Shown: positions 49,130 through 60,425 of the stretch, piece by piece
How positions within the stretch are numbered: the stretch's first letter is position 1
How the letters are laid out: each line of letters starts with the position of its first letter
DNA from: Hirudo medicinalis
Lineage: Eukaryota; Annelida; Clitellata; Hirudinida; Hirudinidae
Direction of reading: 5' to 3'
Assembly (NCBI GenBank): GCA_011800805.1
Contig: MPNW01000199.1
Coordinates: forward strand, 1 to 64,000
DNA length: 64,000 bases
Translations under genes and position numbers: made by a program
Notes under the pieces: generated by a model
What the model saw: the letters and a program-made list of their open reading frames with translations, nothing else
Databases searched by the model: none
What the model was told of the DNA's origin: nothing

Positions 49130-51069
49130 TCAAATGAATTCGATTCCCTCGAATTTTTCGTTAGAAATGAACTTTTCTTTAAAGGGGACGTGACCGTTGA
49201 TATTGTAAACTCCGATGTAGGATTCCACTTGGTTTCCGATTTCAACCGTTTTCAAAGCCACAATCAATTCGTCATTGGTTTCAGGAATAAATTTGAATGA
49301 AGAGAATCCTCTACTGATATTAAGGGGTCCGATCTCTTTCTTGATTACGTCTGTAAATTTTTCGTCGGTTCTAAGGAGCAAGTTACCACATCTTTTCTCA
49401 TCCTTGGTGTCGTCGTATGTTTCAGTGCTGACTTTTCTTGGTAAGAAAAACCACTGCTTATGAACGTTGCTCCAGACAGCTGATTCGTGGAAAAAATATC
49501 CTACGGCAGTAAAAAATATTCATAAGCCTCCCGCATAAAGTAGCAAAGTTGTTAATCTTAGTATCTTAGTTTAAATGACAGTTTCTTTTTGAAACTCCAC
49601 AACTTCAAAAATAAGTTACAACATAAAATAATAAAAAATTTAAAAGCCAGAATCCATTCAAAAATATGCCAACATTCACTTAATGGAATGGATATTAACT
49701 GCATTGATTTATTTAAGTTAAACCAGCTAAACTGAGGTGAAAATTTACTGATGGTTAAGTTGTAAATTTATAATTAAAATTATTTTTGATTATTTTATCT
49801 GCCATCCCGCATTTCTTAATATTTAACATTATAATGAAAGTTTTAATCAAACCGGGAGGTTTATGACCAGTCTTAATTCTGAGTGCCAAATAATAGTCGG
49901 TCCAATTGACGTGCTTCACAAGTCCGAGCTGATCGACAACTTTGATCCACTCAGGATCATGGTTCATAAACTCTCCGGTCTTCGTTGACCATTCTTTTCC
50001 AGTTGATCCAATGAATAGCATCTTGTCTTTGACCGTCATCCATTCGCATTTATATCCTGAATAAATGTTATTAAATGATTAAAATCAGTTTGGGTAATAG
50101 GAATGCGGTCTTAATGATTATAAATAAATAAATAAAGTCAATAATGAGATCTTAAATGTTTTTAAATTGATTTGATGCACGATTCAGGCTTATTTCGAAA
50201 ACTTGTTATGTATATCTCCGTAAAAATAGATCGGATAAAATTTTGACATAAAACTTCTTCCTACTCAGACTAACGGTGGAAAAATACATTTTAAAGATAA
50301 ATACAACATTGTTAAAACACTACAATTTTGCAAATAAATTGCTTCTACCAGACTTCAGCGTTACATTGAGAGACTTGCCAGTGGAATATTCAAAGAAGGA
50401 AGGTGCAATTTTGTTCAGAGGTTGAGAATAGATACTTAATGTATTCAAGTTGAAAACCAACCTTTATTTTTCTGACCATCTCCGTCATTGAGATGTACAA
50501 AGGGAAGAACACTTGCTCCGTCATCCATAAGCTGGTAAACCATTCCAGTTCTGTCGCAACAAGTATACAGCTTTCCATCAAAAACTATTAGCTCTGACAG
50601 TTCCATGCCTCTGCCTTTTTGAGACAAATCATATTTAATAAGTTTGTCCTTTCCCATCGGATCCCACTTAACATAGGCACGTTTGAAATCTTTGGCAACG
50701 ATTAGAGACCCCTTCTTGAAACGACTTTCCCAACTGACGTCGTTAATTTTTGATGCTCTGTCTCGATCTGAAATGATGGCTATTTTCCATATTTTATACT
50801 TTTTCGTTAGATTTGGTTTTGTAAAAGGGTACTTAAATTCATATGGAGGAAGATCTAGACATTCCTTTGTCTCATTCCCAATAGGAGGTCCTGGTAAAAT
50901 TTTATTAGTGAATCTCAATTTTATTAAGTTAACTGCCCAATGTTAGTTGTTTGAATAAATTAAATGGATGAATTAATAATCAATTGGAATAATCAGGTTT
51001 AATCGCTAAAAAATTCTTACCTTCACATAAACCCAAGATTAACAAGCTTGCTACTATTTTCAAAATCAT
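49130..51069 (-). CDS. Apyrase D: secreted calcium-activated-nucleotidase family protein, complete
   Basis: Exons on the minus strand: 51069-51021, 50890-50462, 50056-49853, 49500-49130. They total 1,053 nt (350 residues), all phase 1. Exon 1 is a signal peptide (MILKIVASLLILGLCEG). The enzyme core follows: IAIISDRD (ADLD in relatives), [89 protein letters not shown]. Unlike apyrase B it keeps the KGRGMEL and GKEW elements, so it is the best candidate for an active secreted nucleotidase that clears extracellular ATP/ADP. The ADLD to SDRD change is worth noting. Confidence 0.92.
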
Positions 51070-51120
51070 TTTCGATTGGTTGAGTCGATTTACGTCGGCT
51101 ATGAATTATTTGAAGGTAAT

Positions 51121-51130
51121 TATATAAATA
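51121..51130 (-). promoter_or_regulatory. TATA-like element of apyrase D
   Basis: Minus-strand TATTTATATA lies about 55 bp above the start codon at 51069. The distance fits a TSS shortly before the ATG. Confidence 0.4.
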
Positions 51131-52851
51131 ATTACGGCGATAGAATATTAAGGAGCCTCTAAAATTTAAAGCGCGACAGAAAGAATATTCCCCTCCTGCC
51201 TCTTATTAAGAGGTTTCAGTCGTGGGATCAATGATTGTCGGTTTACCTCATTTTGTGATTATTTTCTTTAAAAATGTACTTTAAAAATTCATTTATGTAA
51301 TGGCTGTCAAGGTTTAACGAACGGATGGAAGTAGAAGATCATCCATCGCCAAATACCATTTGATGGTATTACGACAACAATGATTTTGTTTGATAATAAA
51401 TAAGATGGTGAGGACCCTTCACACGCATGGTCTCATTTGAAAGTGGAAAGGGGTGTGATGATCATTGCGAGGTCAGGGTATTTTCTTGTATGATGTTATG
51501 ATTAAAAAATGGTTAAGATTTATCATCTCAAAGATATCGATTTGGAGACTTTCATTCGGAATTTCGAATATTTGCGTTAAACGAAAGATGCGAAAGTGAA
51601 ATGGGTGATGATTGTGATAAGACGAGAATATGACTCCAACTAGGAACATGGAACTTCCAATTTATTTGAGGCACTAGAACTACTTGGCCTAGCCAAGGAC
51701 ACAGCATATCGTTTAGTGATATTAATTGTACATTTCACGTTAGCTTTAACCTGAGATAGTAGACCTAATAGAATATGGAGAAAATGTGTAGGATTACTGA
51801 AATGTTTGTCCCACTCACTAAATTTATATTTTAAAAATATATTTCAATTTTTTCAGATGAAAAGGGTCTTCTGACATCGATTTTAGAAATATACCAAACA
51901 TGAATATGAAGTTTGGACTCTCAATATTTCTCGATTGATCAAGGAAAATCAATTTGTCTCAACACAGGAAAGGTTTTCAGAAATCATTATTTAATATTCA
52001 ATGTGCTACAGATTCGCTCAACTTTCAACAAATAATAAAGACTAAAAATTCGCGAATGAAATTTTTTTTAATATCCTCAAATTAACTGAGAATCCTTGAG
52101 CAAACATTGATCGGAGTAGTCATTACAGATGTATCAACAAATCATTGTTTATCGAAGCCAAATACCCCCACGTTTATTAATTTCATGCAGAAAATAATCT
52201 TTTTTAAACATCAACTAGAATGAAAAGAAAAATTTATAGAAAATTAAATGGTTGTTGAAGACCTTACTCTCTACTTTGGGTTGGACACATTAAGCCCTAA
52301 AATGATATTCATGGATGGATCTCTTGTCCTTTTAAAATCCATGCTATCATTTCTGGAAATAAGAATATTGAAAAGTAAGCATCTACTTTGATTGCGTTAA
52401 CTTACAAAGGACCATATGTACTATATTGGGACTTATTTTTTATCAGTTTCGGAAGGATATTACAGAATTTGCACAAATTCAGCGACTGAATATGATCTAA
52501 GTGTGCCAAGATTTCAGATACCTTAGCCACAATGAAAACTGCTAAGCTAGAAAAGGAGCCCGTAGATAACATCACGGGTATTTATGGAAAAGCGCTCTCT
52601 GAAATATTCACAAATGGTAATTATTAATTATAAAAATTGAGCCACTTAAAAATAGTGAAGGGAAAGCAGTTGATTCAGTAAATGAAACATCCAACACATT
52701 AAAATAGCTCCAGCTCATCTACTGTAAGTGACAAATTAAGTTGATAACAAATGACGCCTTGTGACGAAAATGCTGTTCTAAGAGTCGTCAACCAGAATCC
52801 AATTGGAGTGATGCTATGTTCGAAAGCTTGCGTCCACATCTTTCATCGTAG

Positions 52852-53226
52852 ATGACTGGAAGACATTATTTGTCATGTTTGGATGCCACAGGAGGAATGA
52901 TAAAAGACAAACCATTTAATGCATACAAGCTTCTCGTGAGGAATTCACTGAAGGGGTATTCGCCTTTTCCTGTTGCAACGTTTGTGACATGTTGCCATAG
53001 CATCTCCTCCACCATTATAAACTTCTGCAGGAAGTCAACATTCTGTCATAATGTGTGGATGGGCAACGAGTGCGAGACCCATATTAGTTATATCAGATGG
53101 ATCTATGGCGTTGATGAATTTCATTGTCACTGCTTCTTGCGGTACGTCTTTAGAATTAGTAATGGAGATATTTTTGAAAAACTAGATGTTGAACTGCTGA
53201 TGTTGGATTTAAAGTGTCAACCATGA
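52852..53226 (+). pseudogene. Possible DNA-transposon protein relic
   Basis: The frame contains LDATGGMIKDKPF, then PFPVATFVTCCHSISSTIINF. This order (an Asp-Ala-Thr-Gly with a Lys-Pro stretch, then a Pro-Val segment and 'T..H....I' helix) resembles transposase-derived proteins in which the first Asp belongs to an RNase-H-like core. It is short, has no paired downstream catalytic acid, and the next frame is broken. Assignment is from memory of the pattern only. Confidence 0.3.
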
Positions 53227-53229
53227 TGA

Positions 53230-53540
53230 CTTGGAACTCATCCAATCCACCCTATCTCCGATACCTTGTTCTCCGCCGCCACGCACCTGGTCTTCGTTCA
53301 TCTTCTGCCATTCAATTATGCCAACGATGGCTTCTCATATGCCTCCCCTAATGTCTGGAACAAACTACCTCCCCTCCTAAGAGCTTGAGCTCTCTTCAAC
53401 CATCTCTGGAGCTCTTCAGGACGCCAACACGAAGCTAGGTCAACGAAGACATAAGGCACCTCTGACATCGCACATGACACCCTAACAATACTAACAATTA
53501 CTATTACCATATTTTCATATGTGTCTGAGCTAAATAAAAT
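53230..53540 (+). pseudogene. LINE 3'-end relic
   Basis: One plus frame reads NYANDGFSYASPNVWNKLPP followed by LLRA, then a stop and ALFNHLW. 'SxAAPxxWNxLPxxLR' followed by a 'TFKxxLK' segment is the usual C-terminus of many non-LTR retrotransposon ORFs. Stops and loss of upstream RT show that it is dead. Confidence 0.6.
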
Positions 53541-54797
53541 GTCTGAGGTCTCTCAGAGATGATCTCTCTTTTGCATTAATGTTTTCTTCAAAAGATCACC
53601 TACTACTTTTTTTTTAGTCGAAAGTAAAAAGATTTGCTAAATTACTGAAATAATTGGTTTAATATTTTAAGTAAATTAAGCATTAAGATATTTTCGTTAA
53701 ATCCATGGATAAGTATTTTGTAATAGTCATCCGCATCTTATGGTATTAACCAGCCTCAGTAGGGGAGAGTGGGGCACCTTAAGACATTTTTTTAACATTT
53801 ATTCTATTACTTATACATTTTGGTCTGCTTTTTAAAATAATAAAATTTGCAGATACTTTAATATCTTACTCGTTTTATAGAAGTTTTAAATAAATTGATA
53901 CAAAATTCCACGGTTAAAAATAATTTTTTGATTGAGAACCGTTTGAACCATTGCCGCAAATCACAACATGCCCGCACCTATAATGTTAAAACGATTTTGA
54001 ACCCTTTAACTAAAATGCAATCTCAGAACAATTTAGCACATTTTAATGGTAATTGAGTGCTATACAAAGTAGACAAGTGTAATTTTTATTATTCTTACTA
54101 TTTCAACTGTAATGATGGTTTAATGTTACAGTTTTAATGCATATTTTACTTTCACAACTAAAAAACGAATTTTACTGATAATTTCTGAAAAATGTCTACA
54201 GTCACTTATTGCGTGCAGATCTGTAAATATCTATAGAATTATTACACATATTTTACAACCACAGGTGCTCATTTTGGTATACCGTTGTTCAATTTATGAT
54301 TTGTTCAAGCGATGTCACAAGGTCACAAGAATCCCCACTCTCCCATATTACATGAGAGAGCCAACCTTTTGTAAGAATCTAGTTCTCAAAAAATGTTTTT
54401 AAAAATTAAAATATAATATATATTTCAAAAAAGAAAACCAAGTCTCATTTTAGAACACGTGTAAATTTTGTCAATCTAGTTATCGTTTAGTTATCGTGGC
54501 CGGTGGGTTGTTTTGATTCGATACTTATTAACTTTTGTAAATACGGTGAAGTTGTGTATATAAACGTAAGTATCTCTGTCAAATAAATACAAAAATTCTG
54601 ATTCTTAGTAAAGTTCCCAACACATTAAAAGTTCCATTCACATTCGTGTAACATTAGAATATTGACGTAAAGCCTAGTTTTACTAGTATTGTCTTTAATA
54701 TTAAGCAGACACGAGAAGACTTTTGAATGTAACCTTTGAAAGGTCTTGAAGCAACAGGTCAAGAAAAAGAAACAAACATAATCTCTAGAATAATTGA

Positions 54798-56950
54798 ATG
54801 TCTCTTGCCTTTGGTTCAAAGTCTGCCAAGATTCGAGATTTGGACCTGACAACGCGAATGAATGATTGGATGAGAGCAGTGCGGTCTCCGACACCGTACC
54901 GCATCAGTCGTTCTTTCAACATCAACACTTACAGATTGGCTCAGTGCGTCGTCATCATGTTGCTGATTTTAACAGGATTCCTACTCATTATTGCTTCACT
55001 ACACATCTCCAATCGAGATAATTTCAGCCACTGCAGCCACGCTACCGGCGTCTACTACAATTCTACGTATCCACTGTCGCCGCCGCGAATTGGCGCCGAC
55101 GGCCAAATTTCATACCGCATCGCTATTATTGCCGATCTTGATACAAACTCCAAAGCTCCAGATGGAACCTGGTTTAGTCATTACAGGAAGGGTTGGCTGA
55201 CTTTAAATAAAGAAAGAAACAAAATTTCAGTTCAATGGGATAAGGCAGAGGTGATTTTAAGTTCAGACTTGAGTCAGAAAGGCCGTGGGATGGAACTCTC
55301 TGAACTTGTGGCGTTCAACGGCAAGTTGTACACTTGCGACGATCGGACTGGCGTCGTCTACGAGATCACGAGCGACAACAAGGTGATTCCATTCATTCTT
55401 CTATCAGATGGAGATGGAAAACAAACGAAAGGTACAAAATTGGTTATCGTTAAATTGATGTACTATTTAAAAATTATTTAGAATAATAATTTTAAGATGA
55501 TTCGTTGCTAAAGCACCTTGCGGTGTATTTATGCAATTTATTTCTGACTATTATTAACCTATTCCTTTTTTGGCAGCATAAAGACATGACAAAGTTTTAT
55601 TGTCAATATTAATTTTACCAATTATCAGTTATTAGCCATCGAATATTGGATCATGATCAATATAAGCACATACTCCAGTACAAAATACATATAAATAAAT
55701 ATTACAAACTAGAGTTAAGTTGTTCTAACAATTACTATATTAATATTCAGCTATTAATAAATTTTTACATTCACTTGAATAGATAATTTGAGAATATTAA
55801 TGATAGTTACTTTGTTATGTTCCCTTCTTCATGCGAACCACTTCTAAATGTTTTGTTTATTTAAGAATACTTTTTGTTTCTGTGAACTTGGGCACTGCCT
55901 TGTAAAATATTAGCTGTCATTCCATCAATTTAGTATATATTGTTAAGATTTCATGTGTGCAACATCTGAAAACAAGGTCAAATTATAACACGTTAAGTAA
56001 TCTTTTTGTCATGTGATGTGAAAGACAAAAACTTTCTTCTAGCATTCACTTAAATAATTCAATATACTTTTTCCGTTCAGGTTTCAAATGCGAGTGGATG
56101 ACCGTCAAAGATCAGCACCTCTGGGTTGGGGGACTAGGCAAGGAGTGGACAACGACCAAAGGGGTGGTTCAGAACCTTTATCCACAGTGGGTGAAAAGCG
56201 TAGGACCAAATGGGGGTGTGGAGCACCACAATTGGGTAGAAGCTTATAACATTCTCAGAAAGAAGGGAGGCTTTGAGAGTCCAGGTAGTTTTATGTTTGT
56301 TGTTTGAGGTGATGTTGGTGTTTATGTTTTATATTTTGAATATTTGATATGCTGATTATTGTCAAAATTAAGTTTTCATATTGTAATGTGCCTATTTTTT
56401 TTGACTGAAGTACCTGCTTGAATGATCATGATCCCACATTCAAGGATAAATAGCAATATTATTGTTATCATTTCTTTTAAAATTAATTAAAATAGTTTAA
56501 ATTATTAAAAATATGATTAATCAAGAATTCACAGAGCACATAAAAACCATTTATTTCATGCCCTCTGAAAATAGGCTACCTCATCCATGAAGCGGCCATG
56601 TGGAGTGAAGTGCACGGGCAGTGGTTCTTTCTGCCTCGTCGAGCGAGCACCGAAATCTACACGGAAGAAGATGACGAACGGAGGGCCACCAACGTCCTTT
56701 TCAGGTCGGATGAATTCTTCAGCTCCGTCCGGATGGAAAATCTCGGCCCGAAACATCTCACCAGAGGTTTCTCGAGTTTCAAATTCATCCCGAACTCTGG
56801 GGACGGGTTGGTCGTGGCCCTCAAATCGGAAGAAGATCGGGGACAGATCGCTTCGTACATCGTTGCCTCGATTTGAATGACAAGGGGAAAACCTTGATGG
56901 CTGAGACTAAGATTGGGGATGTGAAGTTTGAGGGCATTGAGTTTATATGA
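54798..56950 (+). CDS. Membrane-anchored apyrase (CANT1 type) with 3' frameshift
   Basis: Exons: 54798-55431, 56081-56284 (204 nt), 56575-56950; both junctions phase 1. The N-terminal tail of about 48 residues precedes a single hydrophobic helix ([18 protein letters not shown]), giving a type II topology as in CANT1 of the ER/Golgi. Then come [85 protein letters not shown]. All motifs are close to the family consensus, closer than in the secreted copies. The expected length with the C-terminus is about 404 residues, against 401 in human CANT1. After IASYIVA one base is missing: the drawn frame stops at 56876, while the next frame continues [10 protein letters not shown] to KFEGIEFI and a stop at 56950. 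Confidence 0.9.
56874..56950 (+). other. Frameshifted C-terminal segment of membrane apyrase
   Basis: The conserved family C-terminus is present but displaced by one nucleotide relative to the upstream exon. Conservation right up to GIEFI and stop suggests a base-call or assembly deletion near 56868-56871 rather than old decay. A recent real mutation cannot be excluded. Confidence 0.8.
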
Positions 56951-59246
56951 TGATGAAGAAGACTTATTAGTAGCATTTGTTGATAATAAAAATAGTGACA
57001 GATGCGATGATGAATGCCTGTGCTTTGATGACCTAGGGATAAAGATGATGATACAGCAATAGCATGTCTTTAATTTTCATCTCAAAATTCATTTGGGACT
57101 TTGAGTCCTGATAACAACTTTAGCACATTTTGAACAAATGCTATTTTGTATCTTGTCTGTCATCATCTTTACTGTGTACTGTGTTAACTTTGAAGCTCAG
57201 TGTGCACATAATTCAGTAGCTAAACTGACTTTCTGACAAGTTTTTTTCCTTTTTAAAGTTAGTGCTGAAGGATGTTTGTGGACTTTGAGTTATGGGGTGC
57301 CAGATATGATTGTCAATTGATTGCAAGCTGTTTTGATTTGATGACACTTATTTGAAGCAAATTATGGGAATTGTTGATCTTCCAACAGGAAGCTTTATCA
57401 GAGTTGGGGAATGCATGGTTGGCATGTGTACAGTCCTTTAATAGATTAAAATTGTGGTTTAAGTTAGTTTATGCTGACACAATATTTGTGTCTATGCAAT
57501 ATGTTCAACGACATTCTTTATGATGATTCCTAATATATTGATTGTTGATTCATTGTTCTTGATTATCTTTTTTGATTTTTAGTAAATTAATATTATCTTT
57601 TCTTTACAAATGTCTGACAAAGGCGACCCACTGCTGGATGTTGTGGTTGAGACTATATGAGATGATTGAGAATTTGGTGAAGAGGGTACAACCCCTACTG
57701 GTTCCAACTTAAGGGCTCAACATTATTTATTTTAAGTAGGAATGGTTTTATGTCTGCGTGTTTGAGTGTGTTCCCACGCTCCGATCGATTTTTGATCTAT
57801 TCTGTTTTTCTTGGCTGTGTCAGATTATATCATAATATATAATGTATCAGATTCGCGATGCACATTTGATAAAGAGAAATAAAATGTGTCCAATGTGTAG
57901 GCTTGTATTTAAGAATTTTATTAGAGATTAGAAACCATGGCGAGAGCCAGCGAAGTCTTTTTTGTTCGGATTGATGATCGAATCGCGTAACACTTGGAAT
58001 TTTAAGCTTCTGTTACATCTCTAAAGCAAAGTGTAATTCTGCTTGTAATTTAATCAAGATTATTTTGTAGTGTCAATTTTATTTGAAACCGTCTTCGAAT
58101 GCATTTAAAGCCTAGATTCAGAAACAAAGCCAAAAACGGCGAGTGCAGCTGCCGATATCTATCGGCTAGAAAAGTTTCTAGCAACTTTTACTGTAAGGGC
58201 AGTGGGTTCGTGTTACGAGTTTGCTCTTAACTTTCAACGAGAAGGATTTTTGCGCAAACAATTAAGAGACGTCAGAAATAATAACAATAATATTCAACAA
58301 TTTTCAAAGATTCATTTGATGGCATTTTGATAGCCTGCAGTCCGCTATATTTACGTTTACATTGATTCGGAGTTTCTGACCAAAGTGTAAGTGTTCATGC
58401 ATTTTCAATGGTTAATTATTACAAATAATGGTTTGAAAATTGTCGCAATGCAAGTCTCTTCGACTAAAATACTCGCCGATTAGTTCGTGCGGGGGCAACT
58501 TTTGGCTTCTCAGTCTACGTACTTTCTAAAGCACATCTAAAATAGGATGACGTACCAAAAATAGCCATTTTAAAAGGTATCTTGCAAATGCTTAGAATTT
58601 GTTAATTAATGTCGAGTCAAATTAAACGCATGACATCTGTCATGACTGAAAATTTTTACTTCACAACAAGAACAAAACACACAATGTTTTCAAATTCCAA
58701 AATATGGATTCACATACCTTGATGTAAATATGAATATTTTTTTATTGCATTGTAGATGATTTTATTCCATTCATTGACTCATAACTGCATAACTGTCATC
58801 AGTAGTTAATGTTAAACTGGCATGCTCCTTGAGATTTGTAGTTTGAAAACTAAAACGACTTTAGTTAAATTAAGATAGATTAGGACCTAAGATTGAGTTG
58901 ATATACTGAGTTAATAGTTATGGTTTAAGAAATAAGATTAACAGGTAATGTTAGGTTGATCACAAAATGTGTCAAAATAAATTCATATTATAAAATGAAT
59001 ACCTTCTTAAAAGAAATGTTTAACCAAAACTGTAAGTTATCATGGATTTCAAATTTGCAATGTTTAGCCTGTAAGCATGTGGCATCAAACAGATTGCCGG
59101 CAGCCATAAAGCGATAACGACGAAAATGCAAACGAAAAAATGCAGAGAAAGCGTTTTGCTCGGCATCCAGAAATTTTTGTCTTTGTTCTAAAGTTCTGGC
59201 AGGTGAAAAATGATCTTGTTTTGTTTGAAATTTTTCTTCCAGGACA
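56951..59246. other. Spacer between membrane apyrase and CASK
   Basis: No gene is recognised. It should hold the apyrase 3' UTR and the CASK promoter with at least one 5' UTR exon, because the first CASK coding exon is preceded by a clear acceptor (TTCTTCCAG at 59242). Confidence 0.6.
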
Positions 59247-60338
59247 ATGGAGGGAGGTACTGACGACACTTTCTTCGATAAGTACCACTTGGGGGAAGTC
59301 GTTGGAAAGTGAGTAACGATTGTTGCTAATTGGGTTCATTGGTTATTTCACTTGCAACATGTCATCTGACATCTAATCACATGACCATACAAGGTAAAAT
59401 GGAATAAGATTCCAAATGGTTGATTTATTACATTGTAGTTGGTGACATCGTTAGCATGTCTGTCTTTGCAGATGTAGCTTTTTAATTGCTGGGGATCCTC
59501 AGTTGAAAGTCATCTGAAATGTTTCTTGTAAAAATTTAAAATAATGGTATTAAATTACTTTTACATTTAATCTTTGATGATGATGATGATGATATAAAGA
59601 TGATAATGCTAGGATTGCAAGACAATGACAAAATATAGTTTCAATGCTGTGGTGATTATTATCATCCTGTGATAAAATAGATTCTGTGCCTCACTGCAAT
59701 TTTTTTTTCTTTGATGCAACACTCTTTTTTTTTCCTCAAAGGGGCATGAGCCTCATTACGAGGACTTGCACCAATCAGAAGACAGGGCAGGTGCTGGCTG
59801 TCAAGATCCTGAACCTGTCAAAGTTCAATCAGAAGTTGCAACAGATGCTGATAAAAAGTCTGTTCATCCACAAACATGCAATCATTTGGGAGTGGCTTGC
59901 AAATCTCTCAAATCTTCGTCAACTTTTGAGACATCGTTCAAAACCGTGTCAAACTTTTGTGGCATTAACGAAGTCATAACGTCGCAGCACGAATATTAAT
60001 CATTACATATTAAATATTCACCGGCCCATTAAATATTCATCGGCACTTCGGTGTGATTATTCCCGCTCTTAATTTGCTACTAATAAAACTCGACCGTTCG
60101 ACTTTCGTTAGACCTGAAGAGAGAAGAAGAATTGTCGGAGGAGTTGAGGCACAACCTGGTGGTGCCGACACTCGAGGTTTATCACAACGACAGCCTCTAC
60201 TACATGTTGCAGGAGCAGTGAGTGTTGTTGCTGTTGTTGATGTGTGGATGTCAGTTGCTGCAGTCCATCGGTTTTCAATCACTTAATCGACCTGGCATGA
60301 TGATTGAATGCTTAAATGATAATTTGAACTGGTGTTTT

Positions 60339-60425
<87 letters not shown>

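Larger units (their letters stand above)
51131..54797. other. Spacer between divergent apyrase D and the membrane apyrase
   Basis: It holds relics at 52852-53226 (possible transposon protein) and 53230-53540 (LINE tail). The remainder is AT-rich with no recognised gene. Both flanking apyrase promoters must lie here because the genes point away from each other. Confidence 0.6.

Noticed and set aside
56657..56880. Overlapping frames on both strands in the last exon of the membrane apyrase
   Set aside because: They are shadows of the conserved apyrase frame.
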